Below, one piece after another: positions 6,844 to 11,797 of a DNA stretch of 11,797 nucleotides. Made by a program: the position numbers and the translations under genes. Source of the stretch: Nitrosopolaris sp035691865 (GTDB taxonomy: Archaea; Thermoproteota; Nitrososphaeria; Nitrososphaerales; Nitrososphaeraceae); NCBI GenBank assembly GCA_035691865.1, contig DASSIM010000099.1, positions 1 through 11,797 of the forward strand, given 5' to 3'. Every line of letters begins with the position of its first letter. Positions within the stretch are counted from its first letter, which is position 1. Under the pieces are notes generated by a model. That model did not search any database. It was given only the letters and a program-made list of their open reading frames with translations, and was not told where the DNA came from.

Positions 6844-7049
6844 TGATCGTCTAGATAGAATTAATCTAAGCACACAAGTAATGAAATTGAACCTTTTGCC
6901 TCGAGTTAGGCTCAATCAGCGAAACAAATGTGGGAGATTTTAAAGGCAGTATTCACAATGAAACGTATAAGATTATTCAAAATTCGATTTGAACACCTGA
7001 ATAATGCAAGGTGGTTTACGATCTGGCTGTATTTGGTAAATTGGGTGTT
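6844..7049. other. Intergenic stretch, no supported gene
   Basis: The only ORF of note is 31 codons on the plus strand (ATG at 6958 to 7053, starting MKRIRLFKIRF), preceded by ATTTTAAAGG at 6937-6946. It is too short to judge. An imperfect dyad TTCAAA/TTTGAA lies at 6976-6993. Confidence 0.4.
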
Positions 7050-7436
7050 TTAATAATATGTTTCAAAAAAGTATGTAAGTTTCAAAAAGGTTGAAAGGGC
7101 ATCCCATTTATTAAGAAATTCCTTCAATTGCATTGCATTGTATCGCGTAACGATGATCACATTTCCAGCAAACCGGCTTTGAAGAATCATATAGAGCGAG
7201 TAACGGATGAACATTGGAGCTTCCCTGCTTTTAAGTCTCAGGCAAAATTTACTGAAATAGCAGTTGTCGTGCGTAATCGGAGCAAAAGTATTTGCACCGT
7301 GGTATAATTTGTTATTTTTGTCAAACTTGCTGCTGTGTGACGCCACAAACCTAATTTGCCAGACTATTAATCTTCGACGTGGTAGTTCGACCTGCCAACT
7401 ATTCATAGGTTTCAGCTCCCATAGAGCAGGAGACAT
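7050..7436 (-). CDS. Doubtful 128-aa ORF
   Basis: An open frame from ATG 7436 with unusual make-up: few acidic residues and many Ser, Phe, Tyr, Asn and Arg. The second half (MFIRYSLYMILQSRF and MQLKEFLNKWDAL) looks more protein-like than the first. No domain is recognised. Two 10-bp copies of GTTTCAAAAA (7060-7069, 7079-7088) lie at its 3' end and encode a repeated FFET/LKLT-like ending. It overlaps the 55-aa ORF before it in another frame, so both may be pieces of one decayed gene, or chance. Confidence 0.2.
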   Translation of the reverse strand: MSPALWELKPMNSWQVELPRRRLIVWQIRFVASHSSKFDKNNKLYHGANTFAPITHDNCYFSKFCLRLKSREAPMFIRYSLYMILQSRFAGNVIIVTRYNAMQLKEFLNKWDALSTFLKLTYFFETYY

Positions 7437-7566
7437 TCAATCTCACGATTATTGCACATTTTGGACAATGCCCTTCGACTTTGCGCCTGAAATGTTGAGG
7501 TTTGGTCTTAGATCCTCTCCTATATCGAATAGTATATCTAGTGTGTTGTTCTATAGTCCCCAACAC
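7399..7566 (-). CDS. Possible 55-aa basic protein with CPKC motif
   Basis: An open frame from a GTG at 7566. Its middle is strongly basic (TRYTIRYRRGSKTKPQHFRR) and is followed by GHCPKCAIIV with a further Cys near residue 47, like half of a zinc ribbon. A minus-strand AT-rich TTTATTTAAGG (about 7600-7610) could be its TATA box. The frame ends at 7399 inside the next, overlapping ORF. It could be a small real gene, or the 5' part of a broken one continuing into 7050-7436. No family is recognised. Confidence 0.25.
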   Translation of the reverse strand: MLGTIEQHTRYTIRYRRGSKTKPQHFRRKVEGHCPKCAIIVRLNVSCSMGAETYE

Positions 7567-7600
7567 TTTCTCATGGTATCAAATATCATTCAGATGCCTT

Positions 7601-7613
7601 AAATAAAAAATTG
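7601..7613 (-). terminator. T-rich tract after the small membrane protein gene
   Basis: Minus-strand CAATTTTTTATTT begins 25 bp after the stop at 7638 and contains T6 (7605-7610). It is a plausible archaeal T-run terminator, though it could equally serve as a TATA box for sequence to its left. Confidence 0.35.
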
Positions 7614-7637
7614 ATCTATACGCTAGCCAACAATTAT

Positions 7638-7850
7638 TTAGTGATGGCTCGGCTTTTCTGTTCTCTCCTTTTCATAATTATGCAGGGTCCACACTCCAAG
7701 TGTGACAAAACCTCCGCCTATAGCAATCAGAACATAATCAACAATTAGTATAAGAGCCCATGCCTTGAAAAAAAGGCTACCATACATGAATAACATAGCA
7801 AGGAAAATTAACGCAATTCCAGTTATAATTTCACTATTTATTCGTAGCAT
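7638..7850 (-). CDS. Small membrane protein with two transmembrane helices
   Basis: A 70-residue protein of unknown function. Two hydrophobic helices are clear: about residues 8-28 (ITGIALIFLAMLFMYGSLFF) and about 31-55 (WALILIVDYVLIAIGGGFVTLG), joined by a very short loop. A charged tail (HNYEKERTEKPSHH) follows, so it forms a hairpin in the membrane. It has no cysteines and no recognisable domain. The ATG start is supported by a strong TATA-like box (7873-7882) at leaderless spacing, and a T-tract follows the stop. It lies downstream of gar1 in the same direction, but with its own promoter. Confidence 0.7.
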   Translation of the reverse strand: MLRINSEIITGIALIFLAMLFMYGSLFFKAWALILIVDYVLIAIGGGFVTLGVWTLHNYEKERTEKPSHH

Positions 7851-7872
7851 AACGGATAATGTTCAGCAGTCT

Positions 7873-7882
7873 ATTATAAAAA
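7873..7882 (-). promoter_or_regulatory. TATA-like box of the small membrane protein gene
   Basis: Minus-strand TTTTATAATA is centred 27-28 bp before the ATG at 7850, the classic distance for a leaderless archaeal transcript. Confidence 0.55.
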
Positions 7883-7952
7883 TTACTGTATCTTAATTTC
7901 ATAAACCCTCGCACCGACCAATGGCAGACGCGTCTGATATCAAGCCCACCGC

Positions 7953-8237
7953 TCACCTTTGATGTTGAGAACGTAACGATCTAGCACGATATAATTTCAT
8001 TCCAAGAACTTTATTGGCCCTGTCAATTAAAGGTATTACTGACGCGTAGGGTGAAGCTACCGGACCTATTATCTCCAGAACCTTGCCCACACCTCTACCT
8101 CTTTGGTCGACCAATATCTCTCCAGGACGAGTCTCTTTGCCCGCGGAACCAAGAAGTCGTACGATGAGTCTAGTGCTTTTTGCTAAATGCATAACCTCTC
8201 CAACCTCCTGGCCCTCTCTGAAGTCTTTAGTCAACAC
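7953..8237 (-). CDS. gar1: Gar1, H/ACA RNP protein
   Basis: Small beta-barrel subunit of the archaeal H/ACA ribonucleoprotein, which with Cbf5, Nop10 and L7Ae makes pseudouridines in rRNA. The 94 residues show the Gar1 core: GEVMHLAKSTRLIVRL at 13-28, GEILVDQRGRGVGKVLEIIGPV at about 39-60, then SPYASVIPL at 62-70, ending in a basic tail. The GPV-x2-PY block is the family hallmark. The chosen GTG start at 8237 is the first possible start after an in-frame TAG. An internal ATG (8192) would cut into the first strand. AT-rich AATAGATATA at 8251-8260 may be its promoter. It is 74 bp after srp19, a pairing seen in archaea. Confidence 0.88.
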   Translation of the reverse strand: MLTKDFREGQEVGEVMHLAKSTRLIVRLLGSAGKETRPGEILVDQRGRGVGKVLEIIGPVASPYASVIPLIDRANKVLGMKLYRARSLRSQHQR

Positions 8238-8311
8238 TATTTTTCCACCCTATATCTATTTGATGAGCCATAATTAGGTTACCTTACGAATAAGTATTGA
8301 GGTTCACTTGG

Positions 8312-8629
8312 CTACCTTTCCCTGGCTTTCTGCCTGCTCTTCTGTCGCATTTTTTCCGCTACGCAATCCAGAACAGTCGATTTTTTTTGTTCCGCTGATT
8401 TTGGCAGAACAATGTAACCCGATCTTACAAAGGATCTTCTCGGGTATCTCACTTGATCAGCGGACCCATGTGGCAATGGCTCGTATCCGGCCTCTTTTGC
8501 AGCATCCATCAAATCCGTAACGGTTGGATCAAATACCGCGCGCTCAATTCTTATCCTCCGCCCCTTACGTCTCGGAAGAGTCTTGTTAAAGTAATCAAGC
8601 CAAAGTATAATGTGATCGTAATCTTTCAA
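8312..8629 (-). CDS. srp19: Signal recognition particle protein SRP19
   Basis: RNA-binding subunit of the archaeal signal recognition particle; it binds 7S RNA and helps SRP54 join, in protein targeting to the membrane. The 105 residues contain IILWLDYFNKTLPRRKGRRI at 7-26 (the first strand and RNA-binding loop; many homologues read W-P-YFD-x3-R-x2-GRR), AAKEAGYEP at 43-51, YPRRSFVRSGYIVL at 62-75 and a basic helix-rich tail. The start is a TTG, with an in-frame stop about 15 bp upstream, so no ATG is available; a TATA-like box at 8653-8664 fits it. No SRP RNA gene was seen nearby. Confidence 0.9.
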   Translation of the reverse strand: MKDYDHIILWLDYFNKTLPRRKGRRIRIERAVFDPTVTDLMDAAKEAGYEPLPHGSADQVRYPRRSFVRSGYIVLPKSAEQKKSTVLDCVAEKMRQKSRQKARER

Positions 8630-8652
8630 GTGGAATACAGTTTACAAGGGAT

Positions 8653-8664
8653 TGATATTAACTT
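8653..8664 (-). promoter_or_regulatory. TATA-like box of srp19
   Basis: Minus-strand AAAGTTAATATC is centred about 29 bp before the TTG at 8629, which supports that unusual start codon and a leaderless mRNA. Confidence 0.45.
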
Positions 8665-8770
8665 TGACACCGATTTTCAGCTTTGTGTCTGCCGGACAAA
8701 AACCTTACCATTTCGAATTTTTGACAAAACTTGTAATGAATCCCCAAATATTTGCTTCTAACATACATTT

Positions 8771-8789
8771 CATGTTCAAGTTGAACATG
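8771..8789. repeat. Perfect 19-bp palindrome, candidate operator
   Basis: CATGTTCAA (8771-8779), a central G and TTGAACATG (8781-8789) form perfect 9-bp arms. The element sits in the 214-bp spacer upstream of srp19, about 140 bp before its start, and just beyond the end of the 110-aa ORF. Its odd length and short centre fit a dimeric regulator's DNA site better than an RNA hairpin, although a 7-bp stem with a 5-nt loop could also form. No T-run follows on either side. Confidence 0.5.
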
Positions 8790-8843
8790 CGGGTATTCAC
8801 GAGGAACCGAAACGATATTGTTTACGATTCTTAAAAAGAGAGA

Positions 8844-9176
8844 TCATGCGTGTGCAAATGTACTTTGTGGCAATGAACAGGATCTCTTTTCTGCATTACT
8901 ACAAGTCAAGTTAAGGTTCTCCACTTCACTTGTTTTTCGGAATTTTCCTTTAATTATTTCAACGGACACAGGTAGCAGCCCTGGCCTACCGCCGAAAGCT
9001 CCCTTAGAGTTAATTAACCAGAATTGGTTTGTCGAATCATAATCACTTGGAAATATGAGGTCCTTAGCATCATTCGCCTCGTAGGAATTTATAGTGTCAG
9101 GCAATCCGTATCCATACTCTTGATAGGTGATTAGCATACTTTGCGAATTGCCCGCAGACACCACAGTTATCATCAT
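8844..9176 (-). CDS. Uncharacterised 110-aa ORF
   Basis: I do not recognise it. The middle (NDAKDLIFPSDYDSTNQFWL followed by GAFGGRPGLLPVSVEIIKG, about residues 35-77) looks like a compact soluble beta-rich protein; the C-terminal third is Ser/Asn-rich with two cysteines. The ATG-ATG start at 9176 follows an in-frame TAA. No good TATA box lies at the usual distance from it. The AT-rich ACTAATATATG at about 9176-9186 would instead fit the internal ATG at 9137 (97 residues). There are no close neighbours on its strand apart from srp19, 214 bp further on, with the palindrome between them. It could be a lineage-specific gene or a chance ORF. Confidence 0.45.
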   Translation of the reverse strand: MMITVVSAGNSQSMLITYQEYGYGLPDTINSYEANDAKDLIFPSDYDSTNQFWLINSKGAFGGRPGLLPVSVEIIKGKFRKTSEVENLNLTCSNAEKRSCSLPQSTFAHA

Positions 9177-9310
9177 ATATTAGTTGAGGCTTCTCAAAAA
9201 GAGAATAGAGCAACACCGACACTTACCTTTTAACTCGTTCCAAGTCTTTTAAATTTATCTAATGAAAGAATCACAAATGGAAATATGAGCGCTGTGGCTT
9301 GTCATGCAAA

Positions 9311-9320
9311 TAATATATAA
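9311..9320 (+). promoter_or_regulatory. TATA-like box of the SWIM gene
   Basis: TAATATATAA lies 15-24 bp before the ATG at 9335, slightly close but consistent with a leaderless or near-leaderless start. Confidence 0.45.
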
Positions 9321-9334
9321 GTTAAGCAGTTTTC

Positions 9335-9673
9335 ATGCTACAACTGGTGGTCCGGTGCGATTCAGAACGAATCAAACACATCTTAGAAGGAGGTGCCGTA
9401 AAGCTTCACATATTCCAACCCAGTGGAAGGACAATTTGGACTATTGTCGGCAAAGATAACGAATATTGGGCAGATATCGAGCTTGGCTTTTGTTCCTGCA
9501 AAAGTTATTACTACAAAACGCTTTCCAACGGAAAGCTATGTTACCATTTGAAATGCATATTACTAGCAATGCAGAATAACAAGTTTGTAACAATTGAATT
9601 TCATGATACTGAATATATGGACTTTATCAATGCATTATTAGGTGACATCGCAGACAAATTATTAGTAGGGTGA
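9335..9673 (+). CDS. Small SWIM zinc-finger protein
   Basis: The 112-residue protein is almost entirely a SWIM domain with short flanks. The zinc ligands are Cys53-x-Cys55, 13 residues, then Cys69-x-His71, the CxCxnCxH pattern of the family. Before it stands a beta-hairpin typical of SWIM (TIWTIVGKDNEYWADIELGF, 33-52, where a strand leads into FCSC); after it come helix LKCILLAM and a hydrophilic end. SWIM domains bind DNA or protein. Stand-alone archaeal forms have been compared with eukaryotic Sws1, a partner of Rad51/RadA paralogues, but here the partner is unknown and no recombinase gene lies nearby. It is transcribed alone, with its own TATA box. Identification of the domain is firm; the role is open. 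Confidence 0.82.
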   Translation: MLQLVVRCDSERIKHILEGGAVKLHIFQPSGRTIWTIVGKDNEYWADIELGFCSCKSYYYKTLSNGKLCYHLKCILLAMQNNKFVTIEFHDTEYMDFINALLGDIADKLLVG

Positions 9674-9762
9674 GATCGGTGCTTCTGAATTAGATGGACA
9701 GGAGGTAAGCAATGTTCACTCTATCGATCTTCTCTTGCTCTACGTCTTTTCTATCTTTGGTC

Positions 9763-10172
9763 CTAGAGTTTGCGTCCTTCCAATAATGTCTTGCCGCCAC
9801 GCTTTCCTATGTCGTTGTAAACCTTTCGCCCATATTTTTCCTTCACTTTTCTTCCCCCATTTTCACCAATTTCGGGGATAAATCAACACCGTCCTCTGCT
9901 TGGGGTTGTTATCGTTTGATAAAATTCAACTCCATGTTCTGTTTTGGTTCTCTCTCCTCCCTTTCTTCAACCATCTCGCAACTATCTCCTTCATTCGATC
10001 TCGCATCTCCTCCAGCCCTTGCCACACGCATTCTAGTTTCGATGCTTGCTATCCCCCTTATACGATGGTAAGCAATTCCCCCTTCTCTTGCCCTTCTTAC
10101 TCTCGTCTCCTCGGTAGGAGAAGCAAATCCCCTTTTTTGGCTCGCCTTTGAAGTACTTCTATACAACTCCAT
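9763..10172 (-). pseudogene. Frameshifted KGG-repeat (GsiB/Con-10-like) stress protein
   Basis: KGG proteins are small hydrophilic stress proteins built from repeats ending in (K/R)GG. Here the repeats occur in successive minus-strand frames. From ATG 10172 the first frame has two units, RGFASPTEETRVRRAREGG (residues 14-32) and RGIASIETRMRVARAGG (39-55). It then loses the pattern and ends at 9909. A second frame near 9994 reads MKEIVARWLKKG. A third, open 9763-9882 after a TGA at 9883-9885, reads PEIGENGG and then EKYGRKVYNDIGKRGG, matching the family's EFYxEIGxKGG unit, and stops at 9763. No single frame spans them, so at least two frameshifts have occurred, or the sequence has errors. A purine-rich GAGGGAGGG precedes the ATG. 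The Lys/Arg/Glu/Gly codons explain why this stretch is so strongly purine-rich on the minus strand. The repeat match is by eye. Confidence 0.6.
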
Positions 10173-10232
10173 TACCCTCCCTCTAAACGAATAAGGAGCA
10201 ATAACGATGAAATGCCTCCCAGCTTCGCCTAG

Positions 10233-10240
10233 TTTATTAT
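10233..10240 (+). promoter_or_regulatory. TATA-like box of purD
   Basis: TTTATTAT is centred about 27 bp before the TTG at 10264, which fits a leaderless start and makes the TTG believable. Confidence 0.5.
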
Positions 10241-10263
10241 TCTGAGAACTCCATATCGATTGA

Positions 10264-11559
10264 TTGTATTTTAACAGAAAAAATATATTGATAGTTGGTT
10301 CTGGTGGCAGGGAACACGCTCTTGGGTGGAAACTTGCAAAGAGCAGGTATGCAAAAATTGTGTATCATGCAGAAGGAAATGGTGGCACTTTCTCAAACGT
10401 CAATATCAAGCCTCATGAATTCCGACGGCTCTCCTTGTTTGCAAAAGAACATGAATGCTTTACAATAGTAGGACCTGAAATTCCACTTGCTGACGGTATA
10501 GTAGACTTATTTACTGACGCGAATTTACCGATATTTGGTCCCACGAAGGACGCTGCGATTTTGGAATCGAGCAAGAGCTATGCTAAGCACTTTATGAAAG
10601 AAAATCAGATTCCAACAGCAAATTCTTCCACATTTTCAGATGTAGAAAAGGCAAAGGACTACGTCCTTAGACAAACAAAACAGCTCGTCATAAAGGCTGA
10701 CGGATTAGCAGCTGGAAAAGGAGTAGTGGTGTGCGATACTCAGGACGACGCCCTTGCTGCGCTTGATATGATGATGGTCAAGAATGAATTCGGCCTCGCC
10801 GGCCATAAAGTCATTATCGAAGAAAGGCTATTCGGGGAGGAAGCATCTTTTATTGCTATTTGTGATGGAAAGACGATTGTGCCCCTTGCATCAAGCAAAG
10901 ATCATAAAAGAATTTTTGATAATGATCAAGGGCCTAATACTGGAGGAATGGGAAGCTATTCTCCTGCGCCACTTATTGACTCCGAGCTAGCTGGGAAAAT
11001 TATGAAAGACGTAATGGAACCAACTGTGACAGGAATGAGCAAGAGAGGGAAGCCAATTAAAGGATTTATATATGCTGGAATCATTGTGGATGCAGCTCGA
11101 AAGCAACCGTACGTCTTAGAATATAACCTAAGAATGGGAGACCCCGAATGCCAACCCATAATGATGAGATTAAGGTCAGACCTTTTCGAATATTTGCAGT
11201 CGGCGACTGAAGAAGGACTTGATTTATTGCAGCCTCCAGATTGGCAAAATCAAGCGTGTGTGTGTGTAATCATGGCAGCAAAAGGTTATCCAGGCAAATA
11301 TGAAAAAAATAAATGGATAAAAGGTCTTAACGCTCAGCTAGAACATGGCACTATGATTTTCCACTCTGGTACCAAGCGCGATGAACAGAATAGAGTTGTA
11401 ACCAACGGAGGCAGGGTCTTAAGCATTTGTGCATTGGGATCGGATATAAAGGAAGCTGCAATTAAGGCATATTCTGCGGTGGGAAAAATATCTTGGGGTA
11501 GTGACGAGCAATATTTTAGAACTGATATTGGCAATCCAAACTTACCTTATCAAAAATAA
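10264..11559 (+). CDS. purD: Phosphoribosylamine-glycine ligase (GAR synthetase)
   Basis: Second step of purine synthesis: ATP-dependent joining of glycine to phosphoribosylamine. The 431 residues are full length for the family. Domains in order: N-domain with GSGGREHAL at 12-20 and VGPEIPLADGIVD at 69-81; ATP-grasp part with KSYAKHFM at 104-111, LVIKADGLAAGKGVVV at 141-156 and VIIEERLFGEEASF at 183-196; substrate loop DHKRIFDNDQGPNTGGMG at 213-230; metal-binding LEYNLRMGDPECQ at 285-297 (usually EFNxRxGDPETQ, so Thr is replaced by Cys295); and a C-terminal domain with MAAKGYPG at 337-344. The start is TTG because an in-frame TGA lies directly upstream and no ATG precedes the Rossmann strand. 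Its end overlaps the convergent cyclo-ligase gene by 10 bp. No other pur gene is seen in the window. Confidence 0.96.
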   Translation: MYFNRKNILIVGSGGREHALGWKLAKSRYAKIVYHAEGNGGTFSNVNIKPHEFRRLSLFAKEHECFTIVGPEIPLADGIVDLFTDANLPIFGPTKDAAILESSKSYAKHFMKENQIPTANSSTFSDVEKAKDYVLRQTKQLVIKADGLAAGKGVVVCDTQDDALAALDMMMVKNEFGLAGHKVIIEERLFGEEASFIAICDGKTIVPLASSKDHKRIFDNDQGPNTGGMGSYSPAPLIDSELAGKIMKDVMEPTVTGMSKRGKPIKGFIYAGIIVDAARKQPYVLEYNLRMGDPECQPIMMRLRSDLFEYLQSATEEGLDLLQPPDWQNQACVCVIMAAKGYPGKYEKNKWIKGLNAQLEHGTMIFHSGTKRDEQNRVVTNGGRVLSICALGSDIKEAAIKAYSAVGKISWGSDEQYFRTDIGNPNLPYQK

Positions 11560-11797
11560 AGCATTCGTTCTTCAGTGACAAGTACATCAATCTTTTGGTC
11601 ATTATGAGATCGAGGGACTCTTTCACACACCTGAAATTCGTATGCCAGACCTACCGAAACGATAGATTTTTTTTTTCTAGCGATAAACCTGTCATAGTAT
11701 CCGTATCCATAACCAATTCGATACCCGTTGGTATCAAAGACAATTCCTGGCACCAAGAGCACGTCGATATTGTCTGAAACGCAAGAATTGGATAATA
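11550..11797 (-). CDS. 5-formyltetrahydrofolate cyclo-ligase-like protein, C-terminal part
   Basis: The frame is open through the right edge, so the start is outside the window and about 82 C-terminal residues are visible. The family's signature is clear: VLLVPGIVFDTNGYRIGYG followed by YGYYDRF, the conserved block (usually GxRLGxGxGYYDRxL) that binds ATP and folate. Near the end are VGLAYEFQVCERVP and HNDQKIDVLVTEE, matching the family's terminal D-x2-hD-x-hhTE pattern. The enzyme converts 5-formyl- to 5,10-methenyl-tetrahydrofolate with ATP; in archaea with few folates the substrate may differ. A GTG at 11760-11762 falls inside the conserved block and is not a start. It converges with purD, the two stops overlapping. 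Confidence 0.88.
   Translation of the reverse strand, partial: LSNSCVSDNIDVLLVPGIVFDTNGYRIGYGYGYYDRFIARKKKSIVSVGLAYEFQVCERVPRSHNDQKIDVLVTEERMLYF

Noticed and set aside
9712..9786. 24-codon ORF with GGAGGT upstream, plus strand
   Set aside because: It mostly runs antisense to the KGG remnant; its hydrophobic reading is what polypyrimidine codons give by chance.
9704..10076. Direct repeat GGTAAGCAAT at 9704-9713 and 10067-10076 as mobile-element ends
   Set aside because: Both copies are in the same direction, only 10 bp long, with no transposase or inverted ends. The second lies within the KGG remnant, so chance or repeat drift is the simpler explanation.
10207..10245. 12-codon ORF with AAGGAG before purD, as a leader peptide
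   Set aside because: The TATA-like box for purD (10233-10240) lies inside it, so the purD mRNA would start after it.

Overview
The window looks archaeal and most probably comes from an ammonia-oxidiser-type thaumarchaeon (Nitrososphaeria, perhaps Nitrososphaerales). The archaeal assignment rests on SRP19, Gar1, an archaeal-type thiazole synthase (Thi4), a GTP-dependent dephospho-CoA kinase of the DUF359 family, and a Gar1/SRP19 gene pair. Many genes also carry an AT-rich TATA-like box about 20-35 bp before the start codon with almost no leader, as in archaeal leaderless mRNAs. The lineage call is inference from gene content. No rRNA, tRNA, CRISPR array or intact insertion sequence was seen.

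Layout, left to right. On the minus strand lie thioredoxin reductase (3' end cut by the window edge), a roughly 1-kb poorly coding stretch holding what may be a broken gene (1244-1706), thi4 (thiamine thiazole) and ino1 (inositol phosphate). A 339-bp divergent spacer follows. On the plus strand come an Mrp/NBP35-type Fe-S carrier and the overlapping dephospho-CoA kinase gene, a two-gene unit. Then on the minus strand come a 52-aa zinc-ribbon protein, an 86-aa unknown protein ending in a hairpin/T-tract terminator, an 830-bp gap with weak or decaying ORFs, a two-helix small membrane protein, gar1, srp19 and a 110-aa unknown ORF. On the plus strand are a small SWIM zinc-finger protein and purD. 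Between these two, on the opposite strand, lies the frameshifted remnant of a KGG-repeat (GsiB/Con-10-like) stress protein. At the right edge the C-terminal part of a 5-formyltetrahydrofolate cyclo-ligase-like gene converges on purD, and the two stop ends overlap by 10 bp.

Functionally this is mostly core metabolism and RNP biology: redox, cofactor synthesis (thiamine, CoA, folate, Fe-S), inositol lipids, purines, signal recognition particle and H/ACA RNP. Most genes appear to have their own promoter; only mrp and the kinase are clearly coupled. The points most worth a second look are the KGG pseudogene, a perfect 9+1+9 bp palindrome at 8771-8789, a cysteine at the sulfur-donor position of Thi4, the stand-alone SWIM protein, and the possible broken gene between trxB and thi4. 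I did not find convincing evidence of a new multi-gene system.
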